Origin: Phallusia mammillata
Taxonomy: Eukaryota > Chordata > Ascidiacea > Phlebobranchia > Ascidiidae
NCBI GenBank assembly: GCA_003260075.1
Contig: QLIY01000226.1
Location: 124,001-188,000 of the forward strand
Direction: 5' to 3'
Length of the DNA stretch: 64,000 nucleotides
The notes under the pieces are model-generated. The model made no database searches, had not been told where the DNA came from, and was given only the letters and a program-made list of their open reading frames with translations. The first letter of the stretch is position 1, and each line of letters begins with the position of its first letter. Positions 24,801-31,337 of the stretch are shown in pieces. Made by a program: the position numbers and the translations under genes.

Positions 24801-27655
24801 TTTTCAGGGTTCCAATCACCCTGTAAACAAAAACAGTTAAATAAACAATAATTATCACCTAAAAAAGTATGGGAAATGGGAATGCGTGGGAGACGGGCGT
24901 GATTTGGTATAAGCTTTTTAACAGACATGGTGTACTATGATTTGCAATGCGTATGCCGTCATCGCTGGTCTGCATCGTCTGATCGCAGTATGGATGTTTT
25001 CTTTTTTAGCTGATATGGTCGAACTGGCAAGCCCCTACTATGAAGCTGACATGTGCAGCATGCACGGCAGGCAACGGTGTTTGTGATTCGACTTTCGACG
25101 GCTATCACCAGTGAGCCTGTGTAGCTTAGTTAGAGCGCGAGTCCCGGAAAGACTCCTGTCGTGGTATCGAATCCTATTTAAAGCAGGCTATTTTCTAATC
25201 TGTGCCTTGTCATGTGGGAACGCTTGGGAGACCGCCTTGATTCGGTATCACCCCTTTAATAAGCCTGGCGGACTACGCCCCCCAAACATGTTTAGAAATA
25301 GTCTAAACGTCGGCTTTTTGCGTTACCAAGACTTACTTTTAATTATTTTTAGTCTACGAGTGCAAGATTTACAAGTGGAAATAAGGTTTTTCAAGGCAAG
25401 TTTAATGTGAAGCTAAACATCTAAATCAAACAAAGAAGTGGCTTAATAGTAGCTTTGTAAGATTTAATAAGGCTGGAGCTGTACCTGAAGCTGGACCCGC
25501 CCCAGCCGTGTTTCAATTAAAATTCTTCCCTCCGGCTTCAAAAATTGCTTTTTTACCAAATCGTCCATTCGTTGATAATCATCCTCTGTAAGAAACAAAA
25601 TAGCATAGATCAATAAAACGGGAAAGGTTTTATATGTGGCATTGTCTTTGCCAAAACTGCGTGGGATAAAGTAAAACTCACGACTTTATATTGCAAAGTA
25701 TTTTAATTATTTATAGGGTTATAAATGTTCAGCGGTGATGTTTAGTTGGCGAAAGTCGAATCACATTAAAACAATTCAAAATCTTGTCCTCGAAACTTAA
25801 TAATTCATGCATGTCGTATTTGAATAAGCTTTCGCCATTCAAAAATGGTGCATTATATCAAAAATATTTTTTTTAATCTTATTTTTTTGTGTAGGATATC
25901 TTTTTATGGGATACACTTTAATGATTACAATCGTTATCGCAATAAATCAATTAAAATTATAAAAATCGCTTTCATTTGTACAAAAAGTATACATATATTT
26001 TAAGATCGCCTTTTAAGATTTTTTAGAATAACCAATTCTTTTCTAAAAACTTTTTTTACCTCGTTGGGTTGCAGGGTCACATTTATCGCCTCGATAAAGT
26101 CCAGATTTTCCAGGGCAGTGCATTAAGACGGTGTCGCGGATTTCATATACTTGTATATATATAACCTGCATTTTAATACATATGTCATGGCTGTAACGTA
26201 CCCAACATACTTTTGCTAGTAAATTATGAGGTGTATAAGCAGTTTTAAAGAACATGATTTACAAATTCTAAAATCAATTGCTTATTACCATTTCGGTTCT
26301 ATCCGTTGCAGGTTGTTCATTTTTTTCCGACGCCTAAACAGCAAAAAACGTACATACCGGTTCAGAGTTGCAAAGGGGACCAAAATCTGAGCCCGAACCC
26401 GGCCCGAACCCGGCCCGAACCCGGCCCGAACCCGAAAGTATAAGCCCGAACCCGAAAGTATAAGCCCGAAGCCCGACCCGAACCTGAAACGCTTTTGCAA
26501 AGCCCGTGTAGGCCCGAAATTTTGATTGACAGGCTTTCTATCTAAGAAAGCCTTGCAACAAAGGATGAGAAAGAAAAAAGAGAAAAACAACAAACACAAT
26601 GAACAATAGTAGACAATGGGGTAAACAATACGTTTTAGAGGAAGGTGGGAATTAGGTCAAAGCCAGAGAATTGTTACTTAGCTGAATGATTTTATTTAAA
26701 AAACAATGGCGGACACGGAACGTAAAGTCAGGCCCGTTTTAAGCCCGTTTTCTCACAAATACCTAAGCCCTAACCTGAACCCGGCCCAAAAATCCCGGCC
26801 CGACTTGCAACTCGGAACCGGTTTGTTCAAAATTTACAAAAAATGGGGTTACAAACATTATTGTCTTTTGATTCCAGGACAGCGTCTGGGACCTTGCTCG
26901 TAGGCCTCGTAGTAATGATCTGACGTCGGGGTATCAATGTTAAGGATTTCTAAAAAATATATAAAACGTTATTACATCAAACCAAATAATATGTTAATTA
27001 TTGTTACCATTTTAGTTTATTCGCTTCATTTTAGACCCCAATTAACAACCGCGCTGTTGTAGAATATAAATGTTAGCCCAATAGAAGCAAATTTTAATGG
27101 CTTTTTGACTGAAAATATCTGGTTTAAAATGCTTACCTTGCAAATGTCCATAGTCGAATTGAGCGTTTCTGTAAATTTTTTCAAAGCCTAAAAACAGCAT
27201 TTGAAATTGTAAATGACAAATACAACAATGCAATTAGGATACAACAATCTTAAACAAATTTTCCCAGTTCTGAGGTTTATGGTGTAAAAACTTTTTCTAA
27301 TTGCATAGTTTATAATGACCACAGAAATGCAGCTCAAATGTCTTTAAATAGGTTATAGTTATAAAATCTATCCGTCAACGCAAGTATATATGTGTACTTA
27401 ATTAATGTATGACAAAAATGTTTAATTGCTCAGACGTTTAAAAGCCAAAAAGTATAAACTTACATGCGAAAAAAGTGACCAGGGTACATTTTTCTTGTTG
27501 TGGCAGTTATTCGCATCGTGTTTGTTTGTATTGCAGTCTTCCGGCATATTCTCATGATTCGCGCAGAGTACAATTCGCAAAGCACGAAGTTCCGTTTGAG
27601 CCACAGTCTGTGTATGTACCTTCTCTTTCTCGTTGACGTAAATTGGTGATGCCAT
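6619..27655 (-). CDS. IAP-family protein: N-terminal extension, BIR1-BIR2-BIR3, UBA, RING (gene span)
   Basis: A 26-exon model (22 well supported) on the minus strand. Every junction has GT-AG ends and matching phase, giving about 1172 residues. Approximate residues: 1-600 unknown region, BIR1 603-675, BIR2 768-835, BIR3 885-960, UBA 1028-1075, acidic linker to about 1106, RING 1120-1165, ending in AIRTYMS as in cIAP/XIAP. Known family role: BIR domains bind caspases or IBM-type peptides, UBA binds ubiquitin chains, and the RING is an E3 ubiquitin ligase acting in the cytosol. No CARD is seen between UBA and RING, so the back half is XIAP-like rather than cIAP-like. XIAP and cIAPs are only about 500-620 residues and start near BIR1, so the N-terminal extension is unusual. 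The start at 27655 is tentative because the frame stays open upstream to 27837. Confidence 0.85.
6819..13479 (-). other. 6.6-kb intron of the IAP gene
   Basis: Non-coding, AT-rich. It contains several small direct duplications (TCTGGTATTAGTTCAAT twice at 10438-10475; GCATGAAAATCAGTTTA-type repeat at 11350-11400; ATTTCAAAATCCAATAA twice at 11593-11627) and one TIR element (12661-13373). No exon-like frame with splice sites was found inside. Confidence 0.6.
12661..13373. mobile_element. Non-autonomous TIR DNA transposon (713 bp)
   Basis: The left end AGGGGAGACTGGGGAT and the reverse complement of the right end share the same first 16 bases, and the similarity extends for about 28 bases with a few mismatches. 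There is no internal coding sequence. A clear target duplication was not found, so the superfamily is unassigned. It sits inside the large IAP intron. Confidence 0.6.
13480..13631 (-). CDS. IAP exon 25: end of UBA and acidic linker
   Basis: Reads [18 protein letters not shown] (third UBA helix and tail), then a strongly acidic, Ser-rich stretch ([11 protein letters not shown]) with no CARD signature, ending ...SAKTLAG. Acceptor ACAG, donor GTTTGT; phases match both neighbours. Confidence 0.88.
13942..14707. mobile_element. Perfect 121-bp inverted repeat around N gap; possible Penelope-like element
   Basis: 13942-14062 and 14587-14707 are exact reverse complements (121 of 121), flanking an unsequenced gap. 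Each arm contains a hammerhead-like core. On the plus strand of the right arm: CTGACGA at 14624-14630, a GCCTA/TAGGC stem, GAAA at 14647-14650, a short 4-bp stem III with a 2-base loop, and GTC at 14658-14660. Penelope-like elements are known to carry short-stem-III hammerheads and inverted terminal repeats. One extra base (T at 14631) between the core and stem II departs from the consensus. Lies within an IAP intron. Confidence 0.45.
14063..14582. other. Assembly gap (520 n)
   Basis: Unknown sequence. It falls exactly between the two arms of the inverted repeat, suggesting the interior could not be assembled. Confidence 0.99.
14860..14972 (-). CDS. IAP exon 24: UBA domain
   Basis: [20 protein letters not shown] then [18 protein letters not shown]: the MGF loop and following helix are the hallmark of the IAP UBA. 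The donor leaves AG, completed by A of the next exon to give Arg. In XIAP and cIAPs this domain binds polyubiquitin. Confidence 0.9.
15190..15385. repeat. Overlap seam with two G10 runs (15190-15199, 15284-15293)
   Basis: TATTATGATATATAATGCAC...GGTGACTCAA occurs after each of two ten-G runs, with very few differences. The second copy then continues into unique sequence. Intronic. Confidence 0.8.
16192..16381 (-). CDS. IAP exon 23: end of BIR3 and linker to UBA
   Basis: Begins with the last BIR3 cysteine ([16 protein letters not shown]), as in the helix after BIR3 of cIAP/XIAP, followed by a Pro-rich linker ([12 protein letters not shown]). Acceptor TTCAG, donor GTAAAA; phase 2 in, phase 0 out. 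Confidence 0.92.
16419..16819. mobile_element. Non-autonomous hAT-like element (401 bp)
   Basis: Termini TAGGGATGGGCC and (reverse) TAGGGATAGGCC agree at 11 of 12 positions. The flanking 8-mers ATTAAAAC and ATAAATAC match at 6 of 8, as expected for a decayed 8-bp hAT target duplication. The interior has several GCTCGG(T/C)-type motifs in both orientations. It lies in the intron between BIR3 exons. Confidence 0.6.
17233..17524. repeat. Overlap seam with G10 (17371-17380)
   Basis: AAATTTGAGCATTTATCTCC...AAAAAAATCAC is repeated on both sides of exactly ten G's with few differences. The second copy runs on as ...ATCACCAGC without G's. Confidence 0.85.
17785..17884 (-). CDS. IAP exon 22: core of BIR3
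   Basis: [19 protein letters not shown] then [13 protein letters not shown]: contains the first two zinc Cys (CWYC) and the zinc His (EHAKW). The Trp of the HAKW segment and the GGL..W positions that form the IBM-peptide groove in XIAP and cIAP BIR3 are retained, so peptide binding is plausible. Donor GTAAGT. Confidence 0.95.
18254..18407 (-). CDS. IAP exon 21: start of BIR3
   Basis: [20 protein letters not shown] followed by [13 protein letters not shown] and [11 protein letters not shown], the classic N-terminal half of a BIR fold (R..TF..WP...LA.AGF...G). Splits one Gly codon with exon 22. Confidence 0.93.
18502..18616 (-). CDS. IAP exon 20: BIR2-BIR3 linker
   Basis: [20 protein letters not shown] and a short acidic Pro-rich stretch ([11 protein letters not shown]). 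Donor GTAAGT, acceptor TGTAG. No domain of its own. Confidence 0.85.
18677..18883 (-). CDS. IAP exon 19: BIR2
   Basis: A nearly complete BIR in one exon: [64 protein letters not shown]. All four zinc ligands are present (CFSC, His of EHRRH, final Cys). The HRRHFP segment resembles XIAP BIR2. Donor GTATGT. Confidence 0.95.
19226..19301 (-). CDS. IAP exon 18: linker before BIR2
   Basis: [20 protein letters not shown] then KESERA, leading into the R..TF start of BIR2. Good GTAAGT donor. The acceptor (TTGTAG) was chosen over TTATAG seven bases upstream because only it keeps phase with exon 17. Confidence 0.7.
19893..19989 (-). CDS. IAP exon 17: BIR1-BIR2 linker
   Basis: [20 protein letters not shown] and a Ser-rich tail. 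Acceptor TTACAG. The donor used (GCTG/GTTGTA) is weak, but the stronger GTAAGT three bases on would create a stop in the next exon. Confidence 0.7.
20052..20125 (-). CDS. IAP exon 16: BIR1-BIR2 linker
   Basis: [20 protein letters not shown] then DTGP. Acceptor ATACAG, donor GTAAGT, phase 1 in and 0 out. Confidence 0.78.
20622..20734 (-). CDS. IAP exon 15: second half of BIR1 with displaced zinc His
   Basis: [20 protein letters not shown] then [11 protein letters not shown]. With exon 14 it rebuilds RVKCFSCG, giving the first two zinc Cys. The usual His-x6-Cys is missing: Ala stands where His is expected and the nearest His is only four residues before the last Cys (H-R-S-D-C). BIR1 may bind zinc differently or be partly decayed. 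Acceptor TTTTTCTAG. Confidence 0.88.
21894..22070 (-). CDS. IAP exon 14: first half of BIR1
   Basis: [58 protein letters not shown]: a clear BIR N-terminal half (R.STF..YP....[11 protein letters not shown]). Splits the Ser codon of CFSC with exon 15 across a 1.2-kb intron. Confidence 0.93.
22214..22242 (-). CDS. IAP exon 13: 29-bp microexon
   Basis: VEADGNIYD plus AG. Acceptor TTGCAG, donor GTTTGC. It is needed to join the phase-0 end of exon 12 to the phase-2 start of exon 14 and reads smoothly (NIYDRARDPP). Confidence 0.7.
22337..22500 (-). CDS. IAP exon 12: helical N-terminal region
   Basis: [54 protein letters not shown]: charged and probably helical. Donor GTAATA. No recognised domain. 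Confidence 0.72.
22603..23145 (-). CDS. IAP exon 11: large unknown N-terminal domain
   Basis: The longest coding exon (543 bp, 181 codons). It starts [19 protein letters not shown], then mixed hydrophobic helices ([36 protein letters not shown]) and an Asp-rich turn ([11 protein letters not shown]), ending FLILKTS. Length and regular hydrophobic pattern suggest a folded helical domain. It does not resemble BIR, CARD, UBA or RING. Phase 1 at both ends. Confidence 0.85.
23214..23366 (-). CDS. IAP exon 10: N-terminal region
   Basis: [20 protein letters not shown] then [18 protein letters not shown]. Hydrophilic, probably disordered. 153 bp, phase 1 at both ends, the same length and phase as exon 9, so either could be skipped without frame change. 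Confidence 0.75.
23602..23754 (-). CDS. IAP exon 9: N-terminal region
   Basis: [20 protein letters not shown] then an acidic [11 protein letters not shown] segment. Hydrophilic, 153 bp, phase 1-1. Confidence 0.75.
23962..24043. promoter_or_regulatory. Cluster of CRE/ATF-like sites
   Basis: Two perfect TGACGTCA palindromes (24025-24032, 24036-24043) plus TGACGT/ACGTCA half-site versions near 23962, 23998 and 24012, all within about 80 bases of an intron. May be an internal promoter or enhancer of the IAP gene. Confidence 0.4.
24170..24240 (-). CDS. IAP exon 8: N-terminal region
   Basis: [20 protein letters not shown] then EIQ. Acceptor TTTTTCAG, donor GTAGAT. Contains an in-frame Met that could start a shorter isoform if the nearby elements act as a promoter. 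Confidence 0.72.
24277..24318. repeat. Tandem 22-bp repeat with CACGTG E-box
   Basis: CACGTGACAAAATCGCCAAA occurs at 24277-24296 and again at 24299-24318. Each copy carries a perfect CACGTG palindrome. Confidence 0.6.
24735..24820 (-). CDS. IAP exon 7: N-terminal region
   Basis: [20 protein letters not shown] then LHNTLINL. Acceptor TTTACAG and donor GTAAGT are both strong; phase 0 to 2. Confidence 0.75.
24870..24950 (+). repeat. Diverged copy of tRNA-SINE tail
   Basis: GAATGCGTGGGAGACGGGCG followed by TGATTTGGTATAAG parallels GAACGCTTGGGAGACCGCC...TGATTCGGTATCAC at 25216-25250, about 330 bases away. No tRNA-like head is seen on this copy. Confidence 0.45.
25115..25290 (+). mobile_element. 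tRNA-like head plus tail: likely degenerate SINE
   Basis: GCCTGTG (25115) pairs with GCAGGC (25185-25190). A GCTTAGTTAGAGC D-arm, a GAGTC/GACTC anticodon stem with loop CCGGAAA, and a GGTATCGAATCC T-arm like box B follow in order. The T-stem is imperfect, position 33 is C, and extra bases precede the 3' acceptor strand, so it is not a functional tRNA. The downstream tail is shared with 24870-24950. Confidence 0.5.
25485..25585 (-). CDS. IAP exon 6: N-terminal region
   Basis: [20 protein letters not shown] then [13 protein letters not shown]. Acceptor TTACAG, donor GTACAG. Well-formed coding sequence; no recognised domain. Confidence 0.75.
26060..26165 (-). CDS. IAP exon 5: N-terminal region
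   Basis: [20 protein letters not shown] then [15 protein letters not shown]. Donor GTAAAA is clear. The acceptor (ATGCAG) is one of several choices, so the upper boundary is uncertain. Confidence 0.62.
26289..26333 (-). CDS. IAP exon 4 (tentative)
   Basis: [15 protein letters not shown] between CTGTTTAG and GTAATA. 45 bp, phase 0-0. Short and supported only by splice sites and phase. Confidence 0.42.
26356..26822. mobile_element. TIR element with GCCCGAACCCG tandem motif (467 bp)
   Basis: The left end ACCGGTTCAGAGTTGCAA and the reverse complement of the right end agree at 17 of 18 bases. Just inside, an 11-bp motif (CCCGAACCCGG) is repeated about four times and CCCGAAAGTATAAG twice. No target duplication was seen. 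Located in the 5' part of the IAP gene. Confidence 0.55.
26893..26949 (-). CDS. IAP exon 3 (tentative)
   Basis: 57 bp, multiple of three. In phase 0 it reads [19 protein letters not shown], which chains to the exons on both sides. In the other open frame it reads [18 protein letters not shown], which looks more protein-like but does not chain. Frame unresolved. Confidence 0.38.
27137..27187 (-). CDS. IAP exon 2 (tentative)
   Basis: 51 bp between TTTTTAG and GTAAGC. Phase 0 reads [17 protein letters not shown]; the alternative frame [16 protein letters not shown] is also open. Confidence 0.42.
27464..27655 (-). CDS. IAP exon 1 (tentative start)
   Basis: ATG at 27653-27655 opens [20 protein letters not shown], rich in Asn and His later ([12 protein letters not shown]), ending ...LFSH at a GTAAGT donor. 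The frame is open further upstream, through the seam, to a possible acceptor (AAGCAG) near 27837, so this could be an internal exon or a trans-splice leader site. It may also belong to a separate gene. Confidence 0.45.
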
Positions 27656-27837
27656 TTCAAACAGATTTAATATCTTTCGACATTTTTTTATCAATGCTTT
27701 ACGCAAGTTAGTCAGTGTCGCTGCTCCCCCCCCCCTCTTTCTCGTTGACGTAAATTGGTGATGCCATTTCAAACAGATTTAATTTCTTTCGACATTTTTT
27801 TATGAATGCTTTACGCAAATTAGTCAGTGTCGCTGCT
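27622..27837. repeat. Overlap seam with C10 (27726-27735)
   Basis: TCTTTCTCGTTGACGTAAAT...GTGTCGCTGCT is repeated on both sides of ten C's with four or so differences. The second copy continues without C's. Confidence 0.85.
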
Positions 27838-27860
27838 TACAGTAGGTTGAGTATAATAAA

Positions 27861-28504
27861 CCCCCCCCCCTTTGAATTTTCTGTAAAAATAAGAAAATAT
27901 TTTTATTTAAAACGAATAATTAATGCTTTCTGAATTAACGATTTCGTTTCGGGAAAAATGAAGACAAAACAAAAATGCGGTGCAAATGATGAAATCCTAG
28001 CGACTTTACCACTGAAATAACTTACTGTTTAATGACATACACTAGCTAGAAACATTGGATAAGTCTATCTCATACACGTAGCTGAGAACAATGTTTAAAA
28101 AACCTCCAAAAATCTGTTTGCTATGCTGAAATCTAAAATCTGAAATCGATAATTATTGTTCGAGAATTTACTGATAGCCCCCCCCCCCCCCACAATAATC
28201 TTTGAATTTTCTGTAATAATAAGGAAATATTTTTTTTTTAAAACCAAGAAGTAATGCTTTCGGAATTAACGATTTCGTTTCGGGAAAAATGAAGACAAGA
28301 CAAAAATGCGGTGCAAATGATGAAATCCTAGCGACTACCACTGAAATAACTTACTGTTCAATGACATACACTAGCTAGAAACATTGGATAAGTCTATCTC
28401 ATACACGTAGCTGAGAACAATGTTTAAAAAACCTCCAAAAATATATTTGCTATGCTGAAATCTAAAATCTGAAATCGATAATTATTGTTTGAGAAATTAC
28501 TGAT
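27861..28504. repeat. Overlap seam with C10 and C14 (27861-27870, 28178-28191)
   Basis: TTTGAATTTTCTGTAA...GAAATTACTGATA occurs at 27871-28177 and 28201-28503 with scattered substitutions and indels. Non-coding. Confidence 0.85.
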
Positions 28505-29219
28505 ATCGAGAATTAATGTTAATCATTATGTCTGGTTCGAAATCTTTACACCAACACTCACCTTGCTTCATATTATCGTAAGTTAATAGACCAGAATGGC
28601 TTGATTTGCTATGGTAGCATAAAGCAGAGTCTACAAATATGACTTAGCTCTTATAGGCATGCTACTCATAACTAATAAACAAATACCGGAAGTCCATAAG
28701 GTTACTGTAAAATATAATCCAACTACAGTCCCACTTCCACGTTATATGGCTGCATTACCAAAATTTCCATGATAAACCCACAATCAAATTACACTACATG
28801 GTTTCCCCCCCCCCTATCTCATACACGTAGCTGAGAACAATGTTTAAAAAACCTCCAAAAATATATTTGCTATGCTGAAATCTAAAATCTGAAATCGATA
28901 ATTATTGTTTGAGAAATTACTGATATCGAGAATTAATGTTAATCATTATGTCTGGTTCGAAATCTTTACACCAACACTCACCTTGCTTCATATTATCGTA
29001 AGTTAATAGACCAGAATGGCTTGATTTGCTATAATGGTAGCATGAAGCAGAGTCTACAAATATGACTTAGCTCTTATGCTACTCATAACTGATAAACAAA
29101 TACCGGAAGTCCATAAGGTTACTGTGAACTATAATCCAACTACACTCCCACTTCCACGTTATATGGCTGCATTACTAAAATTTCCATGATAAACCCACAA
29201 TCAAATTACAGTACATGGT
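28395..29219. repeat. Overlap seam with C10 (28805-28814)
   Basis: CTATCTCATACACGTAGC...TACATGGTT, about 405 bases, is repeated on both sides of ten C's with a few differences. With the preceding entry, three overlapping segments are stacked here. Confidence 0.85.
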
Positions 29220-30775
29220 TGAGTGACGCACTTTAAAGTCAAATTTCGCAATAGGTCAAATTGAAAAAACTGGCGAAATTAAGTTTGTATCCAAATTTCT
29301 ATAGCGTTTGTTAAAATATTTTAGCAAATGCTGAACTTTTGGTTGCTTCACCTACGTGTGTCTGCTTGATGACTCATTCAAACTCATGTTAGAATGGCCA
29401 GCGCCCTAAAATTAACATAACTATCTACACGGCGTATACTTACTCAAAGACTATGTTGCAAATCGTTTACCCATGACTAGTTGAGGCAGTTTTAATTGTT
29501 TTGTTCATTTGTAATATACCAGGATTAGTTATTTAACGTTTTGCAAAAGTAGGGTTGTGGTTTTGTAAGGTTCTCTTATTTTGTAACATTTAGATGAGTT
29601 TGCTCCATGCAGCATAGAACCGTCGATTGCAATTAACCAGCCTTAATTACGTTAAATTGGACAGCCAAATCGCGTCAGCCTTTAAACTGGACGGTTATGC
29701 TTCACCCTGCTGTGATATACTAACGGGGGCAATGTTTACATTACCCTATTCATACAATCCTATAAATGGACCTTAAAACTATACATTTAGGTAACTTTTC
29801 AGACAGACTCACAAGACAAAGTTCACGCCCAACTTTCTTTAACTATTTCCGAATACTTAGTTAATTTATATTAAAAAAGGAGGTCAACATAACCTCTTGG
29901 AAATTCGAACATTGTTAAGAACTTTTGTTGTTCTACCAATCAGTTTATCCATGTTCACAACGCTATATGAACTGGATTTCTCATTTTCTATTTATTATTT
30001 GACCAGAAGTATGTACGTTACTTGTCATAACACCAACAACACAGTGCAAAAATCATCAGATCTTGGTAGCTATGTTGACTGCAGCACTTTGCTGAATAGG
30101 ACTATGAACGATTATTCGCGCGTTTATAAACCACCATCAATCAAAACTGATAAACAACATATAGGAAGTCCTCAGAGTTACTAAGAAATCACACGCTAGG
30201 CAACGTAGTTGTTTGGTAAAAGTTTTTATCCGAACTAAAATGAGTAACAATCCACAGTCAAAATCATAAATTTAGAATCGGTCATGTATGTATTAAAAAT
30301 ATCACACTGTAGTTACTGTCCAACATGGATGTTCAGTAACGCTCCCCTAAAAGCAAAAACTTTTCCCGCCAATATAACCATTGATCCATATTACTTCCTT
30401 TGTTACGAAACAAGTGAATGTCTTCTTTGTGTCACACGTTTGAACAAAAAGGCTGGTTTATTGCAGCTATGTTTTTAGATAGTTTTGAATTGTGCTGCGG
30501 TTAATTAATGTACACGCTGTAAGTTAGATTATTTTGACTGTTTTAAAGCAGCAGTAACATACAATAAAGTACATGTGAAACAGGCTATTGTTCTGTCAGC
30601 AAGGAGACTAAAAGGAAGAATTAGCAAAGGACAATTTAAAAAACTATGGAGATGCAACTGCTTTCAGGTGGCTTTTGTTTTACTTAATTAATCTGTTGGT
30701 ATGTTAATGGACTTAGTGGTAATAAGCTTTAACAGTTATTTTAGTTTCGGCCTATGTAAGCTGAGAACATAAAAT

Positions 30776-30776
<1 letters not shown>
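29220..30776. other. No supported gene; one weak diverged duplicate
   Basis: Non-coding by inspection. ATAAACAACATATAGGAAGT near 30150 resembles ATAAACAAATACCGGAAGTC near 28675, suggesting an old duplication. A 95-codon frame at 29897-30184 has no domain or splice context. Confidence 0.4.

Positions 30777-30856
<80 letters not shown>
30777..30856. repeat. Poly-C run, 80 bases
   Basis: Uninterrupted C. Likely a gap filler or assembly artefact rather than genomic sequence. Confidence 0.6.
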
Positions 30857-30858
<2 letters not shown>

Positions 30859-31303
30859 AAAATATAAGTGTCAATAGGCTGCTTTTACTCTTTTAAGTTT
30901 GAAAGTGTGCTGCTATATACGTTTTTATTCTTGTTAGGAATAGGACCATGTTAGGAATGAGAGGTATTATATTAAAACTTTGCGACCGAAAACATGCTGC
31001 ATTTTGCCTTTCGTTTACAATGGTTCACGTAGTTGGTTCACGCGATGTTGTTTGCATTTGCCCAACCGTTAAATTATGTTGTTTTTTTTGGTTGGTAAAA
31101 ATAAGTAACTACCCCTTGCATGCAAGCAATGCTGTTAGGCAAACAATTGAATTAGCATCCGTTTTCAGTTCGCTGCGCCGTAAAGTTGCGCCAGTTGATT
31201 AATTGAGTCATGCGTGAACTACGGGTCGCTTTGGTGATGAGAAAGGGTTGTTTTACAGAATTTAAATCCGATATTTTGCAAAATCTCTATGAGCTCCTGT
31301 GAT

Positions 31304-31337
31304 ATTGGATACCCCCAAAGGTTATCGGGTATCCAAT
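31304..31337. repeat. Perfect 11-bp hairpin
   Basis: ATTGGATACCC and GGGTATCCAAT around a 12-base loop. An 18-base string (TTTTGTTATTGGATACCC in reverse) also occurs inside the hAT-like element near 16648, so this may be an element remnant. Confidence 0.45.

Noticed and set aside
25115-25190. Functional tRNA gene (anticodon loop CCGGAAA)
   Set aside because: Position 33 is not T, the T-stem is poor and the acceptor strand is displaced by extra bases; better read as a SINE head.
25809-25823. TATTTGAATAAG, similar to part of an ascidian spliced-leader sequence
   Set aside because: No GT donor follows, the first bases differ, and there is no small-RNA gene context; likely chance.
26893-27187. 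Alternative phase-1 reading of exons 2 and 3 ([16 protein letters not shown] / [18 protein letters not shown])
   Set aside because: Looks protein-like, but no acceptor downstream continues it without a stop and exon 1 does not end in the needed phase; kept only as a caveat.
27861-29219. True triple tandem duplication or satellite
   Set aside because: Each join is a C run of 10-14 and copies overlap like staggered contigs; assembly overlap is the simpler reading.
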